This document shows, one piece after another, positions 1 through 10,964 of a stretch of DNA of 64,000 bases (position 1 is the stretch's first letter; the number at the start of each line of letters is the position of its first letter). The notes beneath the pieces were generated by a model. It worked only from the letters and a program-made list of their open reading frames with translations, had not been told where the DNA came from and made no database searches. Made by a program: the position numbers and the translations under genes. The DNA comes from Chloranthus sessilifolius (Eukaryota > Streptophyta > Magnoliopsida > Chloranthales > Chloranthaceae). The stretch spans positions 170,332,317 to 170,396,316 of the forward strand of contig CM037584.1 of assembly GCA_021018995.1 (NCBI GenBank), read 5' to 3'.

Positions 1-67
1 ACTTCTCTATCTGGAGGTAATCGGGATAAGTCTTCTAAAAATACGTTAGCGAAGTCTCGCACAACTG

Positions 68-592
68 CTATCTCTGAATAATATTCTTCTCTTCCTTATC
101 CTCCTTCAAGAATGCCAAGTATCCATTACATCCTTTTCTGATCAAGCACTCGGCCCTGACTGCAGAGATAAGTGGCATACATATCGATCTCTCTCCTCGA
201 AATCGAAACGATCTCTTCGTGTTAGGTCTGAAGATGACGACCTTGTTCTTGCAATCCACGGTTGCACAATGAGTCGACAATCAATCCATGCCAAGGATTA
301 TGTCGAATCCTTGCATGTCTAACATAATGAAATTTGTCGGTAGTTCAAAGACGTCTCCATCCATGATTCTCACGATCACAGAGTTGCAAACATTTTCGGT
401 ATCAACCGATTTCCTAGTCAGAATAGTCACGGTTAATACAAAGTCTAAGTCCCCTGGGTTGACTTTCATCTTCTTTGTGAAACGAGGGGTAATAAATGAG
501 TGGGTAGACCCCGAGTCTATCAACACTCGAGCTTCATATGTCGCATTGCTTCCTCTCTCATAGATTTCTAACGTACTTAGTGATACATACAC
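68..592 (-). mobile_element. Gypsy retropepsin and protease-RT linker region
   Basis: The aspartic protease active site LIDSGSTHSF is visible near 520, followed by the hydrophobic IILGMD segment near 285. The adjacent stretch at 68-280 has the VDCKNKVVIF and ISAVRAE signatures that normally separate protease from reverse transcriptase in Gypsy polyproteins. The protease cleaves Gag-Pol during particle maturation in this family. This copy is a fossil. Confidence 0.8.
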
Positions 593-845
593 ATATATGT
601 AATGTATACCATCATTCCAAAATTATTACATACAGGTTCTTTTCTATTTTCTAAATGGATGCATCTTCTCTATCTAAAAATTTTCAAACTTGAAATACTT
701 TATTTAAAAGAGATTCTCACCTTCGATCACGTCGTTTATATTTTGAGCCTCTTGAGCTATGACCGCATAGGCTCTCCCTTCGACGATCAGCTTCCTTGCT
801 TGTATCGGTCGTGGCATAGCGACTGAAGCCGTCTTCCCTTTGCTC

Positions 846-1800
846 ACCTCAGGGCAATCTTTGATCAAGTGGCCCACTTTGCCACATTTGAAACAGCCTC
901 GAGTTCCCTGCCTACAATCCGATGTCTTGTGAGACTTGCCACACTTGGCACAAGTCTCCCGTGGTGTGGAAAATACAGCTCGTGAGAAACCATGTGTAAC
1001 TGTAGCTCCGGTAGTGATAGCAGGGCTCTCATATCGTATCGGTCTCCCCGATGTGAGTAATGGAAATCTTTGCTAGTTGGTGTGTTGTGCCAGTCTTTGA
1101 TACCCTCCTTGGAATGGTCGTCTCTGATTGTGGGCTACGAATCTCAGCTTTTTATTCACCGGCTTGTAGTTTACCGTTCTACTATGATCTATGTTTCCTC
1201 TTCCCTGATATGTGTTTCCTCTTCCCTGCTGCTCCCTCTAGCGATATTTATTATTATTTCTTCCTCTACTACGAGCGCCTTGCTCATGACCTCCCCATAG
1301 GTCCTCAATTGGAATGGTGCTACTCCTCCCCTCACGTCCGATCTCAACCCTTGCTGAAACCTCTTCGCTCTCATCATCTCCTTGATAACAAAGTCAGGCG
1401 TGAAGCGAGCAAGTCGCATGAATTCCACTCCATACTCTCTAACAGTCATCTTTCCTTGCACGAGTTGCAAAAATTGTATTTCCATTTGATTCCTCACCAC
1501 TTCTGGAAAATACTATTTACTAAACTTCTCGACGAATTCATCCCACATCCAGGGCAAATCTGGGATCTCCTGAGCCCTAGTCCGTGAAACGGACTTCCAC
1601 CAAGGCCCAGCCTCCCCATCTAACATGTAGGCTGTCCAACGGACGCTCTCGTCCTCTGTGCACGTGAGCACACTAAACACTTTCTCCATCTCACTCATCC
1701 AGTTTTTAGCTGTCATGGGTTCTGCCTGCCCAGAAAAGCTAAGAGGTCTCATCCTCCTAAACTCAATAAATAGAGAAGACACTAGCGGTGTCGGAGCCAC
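846..1800 (-). mobile_element. Gypsy gag (capsid and nucleocapsid) region
   Basis: Two blocks match the plant Retrotrans_gag capsid fold. 1513-1800 contains WMSEMEKVF, WTAYMLDGEA and PWW; 1189-1500 contains FLQLVQGKMTV and YGVEFMRLARF. Towards 960-846 the minus strand carries two CCHC-type zinc knuckles (CFKCGKVGH-like and CAKCGKSH-like), as expected for nucleocapsid. Order and spacing are normal for a Gypsy gag. The region is broken and not expressed as a single protein. Confidence 0.75.
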
Positions 1801-2224
1801 TGAAGGTGTAGGTGGCTGATACTGCTAGTGGGTAGTATGAGCTGCCAAGGATGCTGCCTGTTGTGTCATGGAAGTCGTCATGGCTTTCATAGTATGCATC
1901 ATCCTCTGACGCTCCTGTCTATCTTCATTTCTCTCTCTGATTCTCTCCTGTTCCCTCTAATCTCGATCTTGACAATCTCGATCCCGATTCTCTGCCTGAT
2001 CTTGGCTCTCTTAGCCACCATTGCCTGAGGCCCCTCTATCTCCCAAAGGCACTCTATTGGTATCCGAGATAAAATCATCTCGACTACGCAAACTTCTATT
2101 ATGACTGTCCCTAGGTCAGCCCCTTCCTCTAGAAGACATCAAGGTCTGCACGTGAAACCAAAGTTTCATTAGCAGAAGTCCCTATGCTCTGACAAAAATA
2201 ATGATTGTAAGAATTTCTAAAAAA

Positions 2225-2241
2225 AATGGCTTTAATACCAA
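2225..2241 (-). other. Primer-binding site, tRNA-iMet-like
   Basis: The minus strand reads TTGGTATTAAAGCC a few bases inside the LTR edge, close to the canonical TGGTATCAGAGCC primer site used by many plant LTR elements. Its position fixes 2245 as the inner LTR edge and shows that the element runs right to left. Confidence 0.65.
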
Positions 2242-2244
2242 CTA

Positions 2245-4753
2245 TGACAGCCCAGATTTTGGCGCCCCAAAACCCGTGCCATCAGCACGATCCTCCAGAC
2301 CGTGCCCCATGGATACGTACGGAACATTGGCATAGCAAGCAATAATAAAGAGAAAGAAACGCATAAGAACTGATACTGAAATAAATCTCCAGTTCTATAC
2401 ATATATACTCAAAAATCTATTATCCAAAAGATGGTTTTAAACTCATGCCTCTGCATGAGTAAAAGAACCCACTCGAACCATCAGTGACATCACTTAGTCA
2501 CTCAAGATGGTTTGCCAAAAGAATATATCTATTTAATTATATTGTTTCTCAAAAATAAAGGCTTGGCATACCAATCCGTACAATATGCTCTCAAAACTCT
2601 CTCTATCAAAGTACACAGCGGAGTCTCCTAGAAGAAGTCCTCGGGAGGAGGCTCTAACTCGTCTCTGGGCACGTAGTCCGAATCCCTCGGATCAGCGTCT
2701 CCCGAAGCCTCTACAGCCGCAAGCAAATGACCTGCGACGCATAGTCTAAAGGGTGAGCTACATCCTAGCTCAATAGGGAATAACACAATGAACATATAAG
2801 TCAAAACCTCACATATATTCCATGATATTCTTAGCATGATGCATTTATGAACTTACTGAGAAATAATTTAAATGATTATAATATGCATTGAAGTTTACTG
2901 GTGGTTTATATGTTACATTTATTATCAACTGTTCATGAATTACACTAAATAGGCCTAAAGAAACTTAAATCCTCAACTTAAGTAATCCTCGAGCAATATA
3001 GCATCGAGCCCCGATGGAATACCCTCTATCATCGTCTAAATAAATAGTTATTATAAATATATCACTGTGAGTACTACTCAAGTCCCTTTCTTATAGGCGA
3101 CGGAGTTTAATCTCATCTCAACATCCCTGGGATGTGCTACTGTATATAGATAGACCACCGTACCGGTGTACGGATTGGCCGCAGTACCGGTCACGAATAT
3201 TCTGCCAAGTCAGTTGTGGGTATCCTGCCACGTCCGTGGGGTATTCTGATCAAACCTTAAATAACAAAAATATCATGTGCTTTACATATAGTTATTTATC
3301 GTGTAAAAGTGCTACTTTATATCAATTAGGCCTTATCAGTCTTTATTCAATCTTACTTTGCAATCTCACTTACATCCCTAAGATGTCTAAATTACTCGCA
3401 TCACACTGATGCCTTTATCACTTTCTCATCCCCTAGGGATGTCTCATTTTCATATGCTTACTTGGTGTCATACACACACACACATATTGAGAGAATTATA
3501 TGATTAAAGCATTTTTATTTCATTGGTGTATCACACACACACACACATAGAGATTATATGATTCATTTCATTTCTATATCACTACATAGATGCTCTTGTA
3601 ATCAAAGTACATGTTCAAGGTGTTCCCTACCTCAAGTGTCTAATTGTCCAAGCATCAAGGTCTCACACGGCTCCTCATACTTGTCTTAGCTCGTACCACC
3701 TATGATACATCATAACATATGCACAGCATCAATAAGGATGCAATAGAGAAGGTCCAAGACCCTCCATGAACCTCAATGTTCAACTAAGAAGTCAACTCAA
3801 ACGGCCAAAATCGATAAATTGATCTCTAAAATCGATTAATCGAAACCCTAAATCGATTAATCGATTCCCAAATCGATTAATCGAAATCTAAAATTGATTA
3901 ATCGATCCTAAATCGATTAATCAATTCCCAAATCGATTAATCAACATCCACAAGCGATTAATCGATTCTCAAATCGATTAATCGATTTTTCCAAGCCTTA
4001 TTTCTCCAGCCACTGGAGGTACTCAGTCGATTAGTCGGTTTCTAAATCGATTAATCGAATTTCAAAATCGATTAATCAATTTCAAGATCGATTAATCGAA
4101 CTCGGGCTCTTTTTCCTTTTCAACTTCCAGACCAAAATCGATTAATCGATTTGGCCAGAACCCAGCCCCTTCTCGGATTGTTCTTTCAAATCTTTTTCTT
4201 TCTATTTTCTATCTTTTTCCATCATTTTAATTCATCACCTACCCCATCTATTGACTGGATTTAATCATCAAAACTCATGCATTTAAATCTAACAAAAACT
4301 TACCTCAAATTAGTCTCTTAAAGAATGGATTGGTTGGTTTAATGGCTAGGGTTCCAGCTCTTGCTCCAATGATTCCAATCACGTTGAATCTGGCATTTAT
4401 TGCTCGATCCCATCCTCAAATCCGAACCACAATAACTCTCCTTGCCATTAACTCCCCTTTACTCTCTCTCTCTCTCTCTTCTTAACTTTTCTCACCAACC
4501 CAAACAAGAGAATAGCTTCTTTAAGGTATTAAAACCCTTATAACCCTCTTGCTTTGGTGTTGAGCATATACACCAGAGATAGGTGTACGTGACCCCTAAC
4601 TAACCTCTAACTCTATGCTTAGGTCACATTTACATCACAAAATACTTTCCTTCTCAAGTCTACTGTTTGACCATCACTTGGTCAACCTACGACCAATCGA
4701 GCACGGATCCTGAGGTCACTGTTCATTGCTTAATTTTCGGGGATATTATAACA
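2245..4753 (-). repeat. 5' LTR of the Gypsy element
   Basis: On the plus strand it begins TGACAG next to the primer site and ends ATAACA, giving a minus-strand LTR of TGTTAT...CTGTCA, about 2.5 kb. It holds short (CA)n runs near 3473 and 3533 and a palindrome array at 3809-4153. Its inner third resembles the solo LTR at 57294-59690 in order of motifs, so the two belong to related Gypsy families. It has no coding content. Confidence 0.75.
3809..4153. repeat. Array of about 14 ATCGATTAATCGAT palindromes inside the LTR
   Basis: The 14-base perfect palindrome ATCGATTAATCGAT, whole or with one or two changes, recurs about 14 times. Centres of consecutive copies lie 19-21 bp apart from 3837 to 3979 and again from 4032 to 4093, about two turns of the helix. 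Linker bases vary freely while the palindromic core is held, which argues for constraint on, or recent spread of, the core. It is not a CRISPR: the units are fully palindromic and there are no unique spacers. Confidence 0.85.
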
Positions 4754-4779
4754 GGATACTTTCACGATCGGAGAGTATT

Positions 4780-7700
4780 TTGTTCATCTCCTTCGGACCG
4801 ACGTGAGTAAGATTTTAGGTTTGAAAGATGGGTCCCCTTTCGCATCGAAATACCTTCAGTGCCGGCAGATCCTGAAGGTGCACCCACTTTCAGAGAACGC
4901 TTATTTGACAAATTGGCAGTGGGGCAGTTGGTCACGAGGGATCTTCTTGAGTCAGCCCTTGCTTCACCAAGCCTATCCGATGTAGACTTCCTCTGGCTCT
5001 GCAACTTATACATGTTAGCGAACTTCTTCCTCCCCGATATTCGTCACACGATCGATTGGGACTGTATTGATCTCGCGAATGATCTTCACATGTTCAATGG
5101 CCATAATTAGGGGGATGTGGTTTATGCTTATTTGATCGATTCCATACATGCAACCATGCATTTTCTAGGTGGTAAGAGGTATTATGTGCTAGGCTGCACT
5201 ATTGTGTTACATGTATGGGCATTCGAGCATGCTCCTCAAATTTCGCAGGGTAAAATAAAGAATGCATGTAACAAGTGATCATTGCTCTTAAAATATATGC
5301 CACTAAAGATTTCGCACTCTGATGCGAACTTCTATTATCGAAAGTTTCAGAAGTTCGAGGTACTATTCTATGAACAAAATTAATTACTAGATATGGAATA
5401 TGTAGTTTTATATTATCCTTGTTATGTCAGTCATTTATTGACTCTTATAAGTCCAATAATGTTTGTGATATCAGACCATTATAGGACTGATATTAGACAT
5501 TTAATATTTGTGATATCAGATCATTAGAGGACTGATATCAGATAATAAAGTTCTGATATCAGACATTTATAAGATATTTAATAAAGTACTGATATCAGAC
5601 TATTAGAGGACTGATATCAGACATTTAATAAAGTACTGATATCAGACAATTAATAAAGTACTGATATCAGACATTTAATATTTGTGATATCAGACCATTA
5701 GAGGACTGATATCAGACAAGAAAGTTCTGATGTGAGACCTAATATCAGACATTTAATAAAGTACTGATATCAGACTATTACAGGATTGATATCAGACAAG
5801 CCTTAATATATTGATATCAGACCATTAGAGGAGTGACCCTTGACATTTAATGTAGTACTGATATACACATGTCTATTTCTATAGGTTGTTGCTAGAGATC
5901 TTGAGCCACCAAAGGGACCTGAACTTCATAAACCGAGCAGCCCAAAAAAAGTACCAAGGAAAAGAGAAATAGAAGAAGAAGGAAGTGATGAGTGTATAGA
6001 TGGAGAAGGTAATGAGGAAGAGGAAGAAGATGATAACATCAATGTCGATGAGTATAGTGTGCAGTCGAGATTGGCTACGGTTGGCACTGATTTTCGAGAT
6101 TCTGAGGTAGAAAGAAGACTTCTTGCTAGAATTGAAGCATTATACGTTGAGGTGAAGTCGATTCGGTCCCTCTCACGGTCGTTGAGAAGCAAGGTCACTC
6201 GATCAAAGTCCTCAAAAAATAAAATTTGTTATTATTGAAACGTGTTAAGTCACTTGAGGAGCTCTTAAAAAAAGGTGATCGCTTCGAGAATGGAGAGGGC
6301 AGAGAGAGAAACGAGACTGGAGGAAGTAGAGAGTTTGAGAGAGAGGAAGATGGCCAAGAAGGGAGAGTGGGAGAGGGAGTAGAGGGAGATGAGACTGGAG
6401 GAAGTAGAGAGTTTGAGAGAGATGGAGATGGCAAAGAAGAGAGAGTGGGAGAGGGCATAGAGGGAGATGACATTTGAGGAAATAAAGAGTTTGAGAGAGA
6501 TAGAGAGGGCCAAGAAGAGAGAGTGGGAGAGGGAGTTGACTCTGCGACAGCCGAAGTTGAAGAGAGAGGAGAAGCCATTGCGAGTATTGTTGAAGGAGAG
6601 CAGGTATTTATTTTGAATTAAATGTAGTTGCCCATGCAGTCCTCTATCTACTTTTATGCGACATTCTCATATATCGAAAACGCTTATTGACCCTTCAGTA
6701 ATATTGGAATTTGTTTAAATATAGGTTTTAATGAAAAGGGCATGTTCAGCTGAGGTCAACCTTACTCAGCAGCATCCAGTACGGGAGAAAAAGCCTAAGC
6801 GACAAGATGACATGACTACCTTGTCCACTAAAAGGCTAAGGACTAAACTGGAAAAGCAAGGGGAAGTAAAGAGAAAGATAAAAAAAGTGTTTGTAGTTAC
6901 TGAGAAGCAATGGAAATATTTTCATCAGACTGCCCCTCATTAGATGAGGCCGAGCTGGCTGCCAAGATTTGACAGAAAATTGATGAAGCGAAGAAGATGG
7001 GAGATGTGACGGTAGAGGGTAGAAATGAGTTTGCCTCTTTCTTTTGGGGCTTGCCAGACATAGCTGATAAGTAATATATCTTACTTAAGCAAGTCAAAAT
7101 CTAATTTGCCATTTATCTGTTGATGATCCTCTCACGAATCTGATACTCGATGTAATTTATAAATTCATGGTGTCTAAGGTTGAGGAGCTCCAGATAAGTC
7201 TCGCGCTTATTAAGAGTCTTAGGCCCAATCAAGAGGTGGAGGACGATGTGCTCAACACAATGATGATGGGCCTACACCGCAAACACAATTCGTGTACCGT
7301 GTATATTCTACCGGTTATATTTGTGGTTATCACTCCTCTCGCACATTCATTTCCTTGGGTCCTACAAGTTGTGGTAATCATTAAATGAGTGCATTTCAAT
7401 GCAGGAATTGCTCAAGGAGGAGGTCCTGAAATTTGAGGAGGCTCAAAAATATGACTCGATATACCGTGAAATTAATGAAGAGCGATAAAAAATAACTGTG
7501 GTTGTCCTCACCAAACCCTACTTCAAATATGTGGTTGTCCGCTGTGCAACGGTAACTGTAATTTATTCTTTCGAAGAAATTTATTATTCACTACTCATAT
7601 AATTAGTATTTTGTAATATGAGTGACCCATCACTAATCACGGCTTAGATATTATATCTATAGGTTTTAATTCCGTTGCATAGCGAAAATGGCTCCCACTA

Positions 7701-8240
7701 TGCGTTAGCGAGCATCGACCTCAAAGATAAAGTAATTTATCTACAAGACCCATCGGCGAAGCCAGTTTTAAGCATGTGAAAAAGTCACACGCATGCCTTG
7801 GTAAGCAAATAAGTGAGTCATTTAATCTATTAATTTATTTATCATATATATGTTATGTACTTTGCGTTTATGTACTCGTTTCCATTCAGGCCTCTCATCT
7901 CCCGCAGCGTCTATATCTGAATGGACAGGAGAATGCGCTCGATAAAGCTCTACCATGGCCAGTATTCTTCAGTAAAGATCTCATAAAATAGCGTCGAGGA
8001 TTGGTGGACTACGCACTATTCATCCTTAAATACGCTGAAAATATAATGGTCAGGGGAGAAGGTTAGTTCCGGTTTGGAGCCGAAGAGATAGTTGCTTTTC
8101 GAACGCAATGCATGTAAGATATTCTAACGTACCAATCTCAAACTCTGAATGTGTGAAGTTGTATGCTGAAGTTGTGGATGGCAGTGGTTTATGAATTTCT
8201 GAATTTGTATGATGAATAAGTGAATTTATGGACAATAGTA
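4780..8240 (+). pseudogene. DUF1985-Ulp1-type transposon protein, plus-strand decayed copy
   Basis: Exon-like pieces appear in order. 4861-5260 is a DUF1985 domain (LFDKLAVGQLV, DVDFLWLCNLYML, YYVLGCTIVLHVWAFE). 5886-6480 is a lysine/glutamate-rich coiled-coil-like linker, with further basic linker at 6731-6943. The C48 peptidase part lies at 7666-8050. The peptidase His and Asp motifs read SHYALASIDL and YLQDP, but the expected DCG motif reads VDYALFILKYAE, so the catalytic Cys is replaced by Tyr. A TAG replaces the family Trp after FNGHN at about 5107. Pieces are in different frames and separated by intron-like or repeat DNA. The family de-conjugates SUMO-like proteins; this copy should be inactive. 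Confidence 0.6.
5464..5835. repeat. CTGATATCAG palindrome array
   Basis: About 15 copies of the 10-base palindrome CTGATATCAG or a one-base variant occur here, most with the context GATATCAGACATTTAATA. Centres are usually 21-25 bp apart, for example 5469, 5491, 5514, 5536 and 5557. The array lies between the DUF1985 exon and the charged linker of the plus-strand gene, in what would be an intron. It was probably formed by local duplication, with the palindromic core kept better than the linkers. Confidence 0.8.
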
Positions 8241-8369
8241 AGTTTTATACTCCATTACGTCTGTTATGAGTAGTTTTGCCAGAAACAGATATATTTATTT
8301 CATTAATGCAGATATTTATAAATAGAAACTGAATATCTTAGATGTTTACTAAAAACTAGATTTTTTGAA

Positions 8370-9300
8370 TACATGGGTCTGATACGAGTCATTTACTGAC
8401 TCTTATGAGTCCAAGTCAGTCACACATGAGTCCTGTATGCTTCAAGACTGATATTGACCGGTGATAGTTGTGTTGCACTCATCAGAGTCACTAAAAATTG
8501 GAGATTTTACATGTCTGGGTCTGATATGAGTCCTCAATGCTCCAAAAATGTCCTGCACTCGCGTGAGAGTCATGTTGTATACATGAGAGGCACTGAATAT
8601 TTGGGATTTTGCATGACTTGGTCCCAAGTCAGACTCATGTGAGACATGTTGGATCCAAATCTGATAGTCAATAAGATTAGTCATGTTAAACACTGATAAC
8701 ATTGATATACCAATAGGGATCTTGCATGAATTTGGGAAATTCAATGCTAATGTTGTGAATTTGTGGATGACAATCATTTTTAGACTCTATCATATCTTAG
8801 ATGTTTCACTGCCTTATTATACGTACTTATGATATTTTAATGAAATTGATGCTGCAGATATTTTAAACAAATTATTAACGGTGAAGTATCAATAGGTATT
8901 TTTTATACCGGGTTTGATATGAGTCACTTACTGACTCTTATGAGTCCAAGTGAGTCTCATATGAGACCTGTATACTCCAAATCTAATAGTCAATGACATC
9001 AGTCACGTTAAAACTGCAAACATTGATATATGAACTTATGATATTGCATGAATTGGTCACATATGAGTCATTTACTGACTCGTATGAGTCCAAGCAAGTC
9101 TCATGTTAGACATGTACGCTCCAAATCTAATAGTCGATAACATCAGTCATGATATAGTCCAATAACAGTGTTGTATCAATAGTCATATTATAGTCTGATA
9201 ACAGTAATGTACCAATCAGTAATTTACCTGTACTGGGTCTTATATGAGTCATTAACGGACTCTTATAAGTCCCACAGAGACTCATGTGAGTCCAATAGGC
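8370..9300. repeat. Diverged direct repeats rich in GACTC...GAGTC inverted pairs
   Basis: Five to six diverged units share the run tGAGTCatttactGACTCttatGAGTCcaag, broken into short inverted pairs such as GACTCTTATGAGTC and GTCTCATATGAGAC. Copies start near 8381, 8516, 8917, 9062 and 9245, and a fainter one lies near 5430 beside the CTGATATCAG array. The units also share tails containing ATAGTCAATGACATCAGTCA. The repeat is noncoding and lies 3' of the plus-strand Ulp1 copy. Confidence 0.65.
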
Positions 9301-9848
9301 CTTTGAGGAATGGATTGAATATAATCAAATTGAAAGTTTACCATCTGGTTCACACACAGACATATATTTGCATGATAATATACCCCGACTTCTATTAGAA
9401 GGCCAGAAATTTGTTTCACTTTTTCATTACTATGAGACCTATTAATAATTTTAGTTAATTTTAATTATCTCATCTGTTACATTCATTGCATGTATATCCA
9501 AAGTAGTCAAACAAAAACTGAAAAAAGTTTATAGTAGTACACACCTTTACAACATTATGGTAGTAGACTATATTTACTTCTACAAATGACTTTCAAGAAA
9601 TTAAAAATAGTTTGGTGCTTCGCTTGTAACAGCACAAAATTATTAAACAATCATAGATAAAGCTAACCAAAATATGTAGATAACCCTAAATCAAGGAAGA
9701 CTTTCTTTTTCTTTACTGCTTATTGACATAGTCACCTCAAATTTTTAGCGAGCTCTTCAATCTCTACCGTCACTTTTACTTTTAAATTGTCGCTTTCAAT
9801 GTTCTCCAACTTCGACGCTGACACCGAGGTTCGAGAACTTTCGTCCAA
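9301..9848. other. No gene seen between the repeats and the zinc-finger ORF
   Basis: AT-rich sequence without motifs I can name. It may hold the 3' untranslated end of the minus-strand ORF at 9849. Confidence 0.4.
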
Positions 9849-10214
9849 TCAGCTAAAGTACCGACATTGATAACATGTAAAGTACTTACGCCTGAGATTC
9901 TCGAGAGAGTTTGAAACTCGCAGCGTTGATTTCTTCTGACAGTAGCAAAGAGGACGAGCATCGTCCAAATGAACCGTTTCGTCGTTCCTGATGATCTGAT
10001 TTACGAATCCCAAACATTCGTCCTCCCGTCTGAAGAACCCACAATGATAATACTTATAATATTTACGGTCGGGATTCTTGTTAGAGTTTGAAACCCGAAG
10101 CACTGCTGGTTTTTTACAGTAACACAGGGGTGCACCCTTTTCATCAATGATCTTCTTTTGTGGACAATCTTTAATCCAATGTCTATGCATTCCACAACCA
10201 AAATACACGTCCAT
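9849..10214 (-). CDS. Small protein: CCHC zinc knuckle followed by two GRF zinc fingers
   Basis: A 121-residue open frame. Residues 5-18 form a CCHC knuckle (FGCGMHRHWIKDC). Residues about 30-62 and 88-120 are two GRF-type fingers, each with a CYC pair, the conserved VLRVSNS/LRVSNS strand and an R-K-Y-Y/F core before the last Cys pair (HCGFF; CYQC). GRF fingers bind single-stranded nucleic acid in other proteins. Plant topoisomerase 3-alpha ends in a similar set of fingers, so capture from such a gene is possible but is inference. The frame is open although neighbours are decayed. It lies about 300 bp downstream of the minus-strand Ulp1 gene and could be its last exon. An alternative start is further upstream. 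Confidence 0.55.
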   Translation of the reverse strand: MDVYFGCGMHRHWIKDCPQKKIIDEKGAPLCYCKKPAVLRVSNSNKNPDRKYYKYYHCGFFRREDECLGFVNQIIRNDETVHLDDARPLCYCQKKSTLRVSNSLENLRRKYFTCYQCRYFS

Positions 10215-10812
10215 TTCAGCTTCTTTGTATAAAAATTTGAGATGAAATTACAACTAAATTGAACATACAATAGAATAAATGCGATAATGGTAAATCAGTG
10301 TAAATGTAATTTAATTGAAGAACACTTTACAGAAAAGAATAAACTTCGAATTGCTATATGAAAGCGCAAGTCAAATAAAGTCTTAAGAACTCATAGTTCA
10401 GTTCCAAAAAATACATTTCATTATTGATGAACATATTGATAAACTACTGCCTGTTTAATGTGATAAGAGAAAAATAGCATATGATACAAAAGACGGAATC
10501 ATTTTATACCAAATTTTGTCAAGGTTTAGCTTCTCCTCTAAGTAACTCTAGTATAATCCTATCTCTAAAGTAAGACATATGACATTGGTTAAAATTGAAA
10601 CTAAGCCCACGGGATGTGTAGTCAATATAATTTATCATAAAGACCCCACAATCAAAATAATTTGATTGATGCAGGATAGCAATCAGTCTAGTAAACGGCC
10701 AATCTCTGACATCGATATTGTCATCACCTTGTTGAGTTAGGATCTTAAAAAGAACGTTTTTCTACATTTAAGAACACTCAAATTTTATTAAGTTGACGTA
10801 CAACAATAAAGA

Positions 10813-10964
10813 TACTACAAAAATAAGGTGTTTCAGCGCCACTTGCTATTAGGGCAATTTTTGGTAGCGACAAGACTAATAGCGGCAGTTTTTTATAGCG
10901 ACAGGACTAATAGTGGCAGTTTTTTGTTAAAAAAACTGCCACTAATAGTCTTATTTTTGTAGTA
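10813..10964. mobile_element. CACTA-type MITE inserted in the Ulp1 domain
   Basis: A 152 bp element with perfect 15-base terminal inverted repeats, TACTACAAAAATAAG and its complement, and a perfect 3-base target duplication AGA at 10810-10812 and 10965-10967. The ends resemble the CACTACAAGAAA ends of plant CACTA elements, and the interior has the familiar (A/T)AGCGGCAG and CTGCCACTAATAG inverted motifs. It has no coding capacity. It separates the Asp-motif segment from the Cys-motif segment of the minus-strand peptidase, so it is younger than that gene. Confidence 0.85.

Larger units (their letters stand above)
1..4753 (-). mobile_element. Ty3/Gypsy LTR retrotransposon, 5' part (3' part lies left of the window)
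   Basis: A fossil Gypsy element read on the minus strand. From right to left it shows the 5' LTR, a tRNA-iMet-like primer site, gag, a zinc-knuckle stretch and an aspartic protease. Reverse transcriptase, integrase and the 3' LTR would lie beyond position 1. The long LTR and the domain style suggest a chromovirus such as Tekay/Del, but this is tentative. Its coding region is broken in several places. It sits inside the DUF1985/Ulp1 DNA element; GGATA at 4754-4758 would be one target-site copy, and the other is out of view. Age cannot be estimated without the second LTR. Confidence 0.85.

Noticed and set aside
1060-1587. 175-residue plus-strand open frame
   Set aside because: Antisense shadow of the Gypsy gag region on the minus strand.
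3809-4153. CRISPR-like array
   Set aside because: Units are fully palindromic, about 20 bp apart with 6-8 bp variable linkers, inside a plant LTR. No spacers or cas genes.
4540-4760. Host promoter next to the Gypsy LTR
   Set aside because: All of this lies inside the LTR. Any TATA-like motif would be the LTR's own.
6195-6578. Ser/Pro-rich minus-strand open frame
   Set aside because: Antisense of the Lys/Glu-rich linker of the plus-strand DUF1985-Ulp1 copy. Purine-rich DNA gives both.
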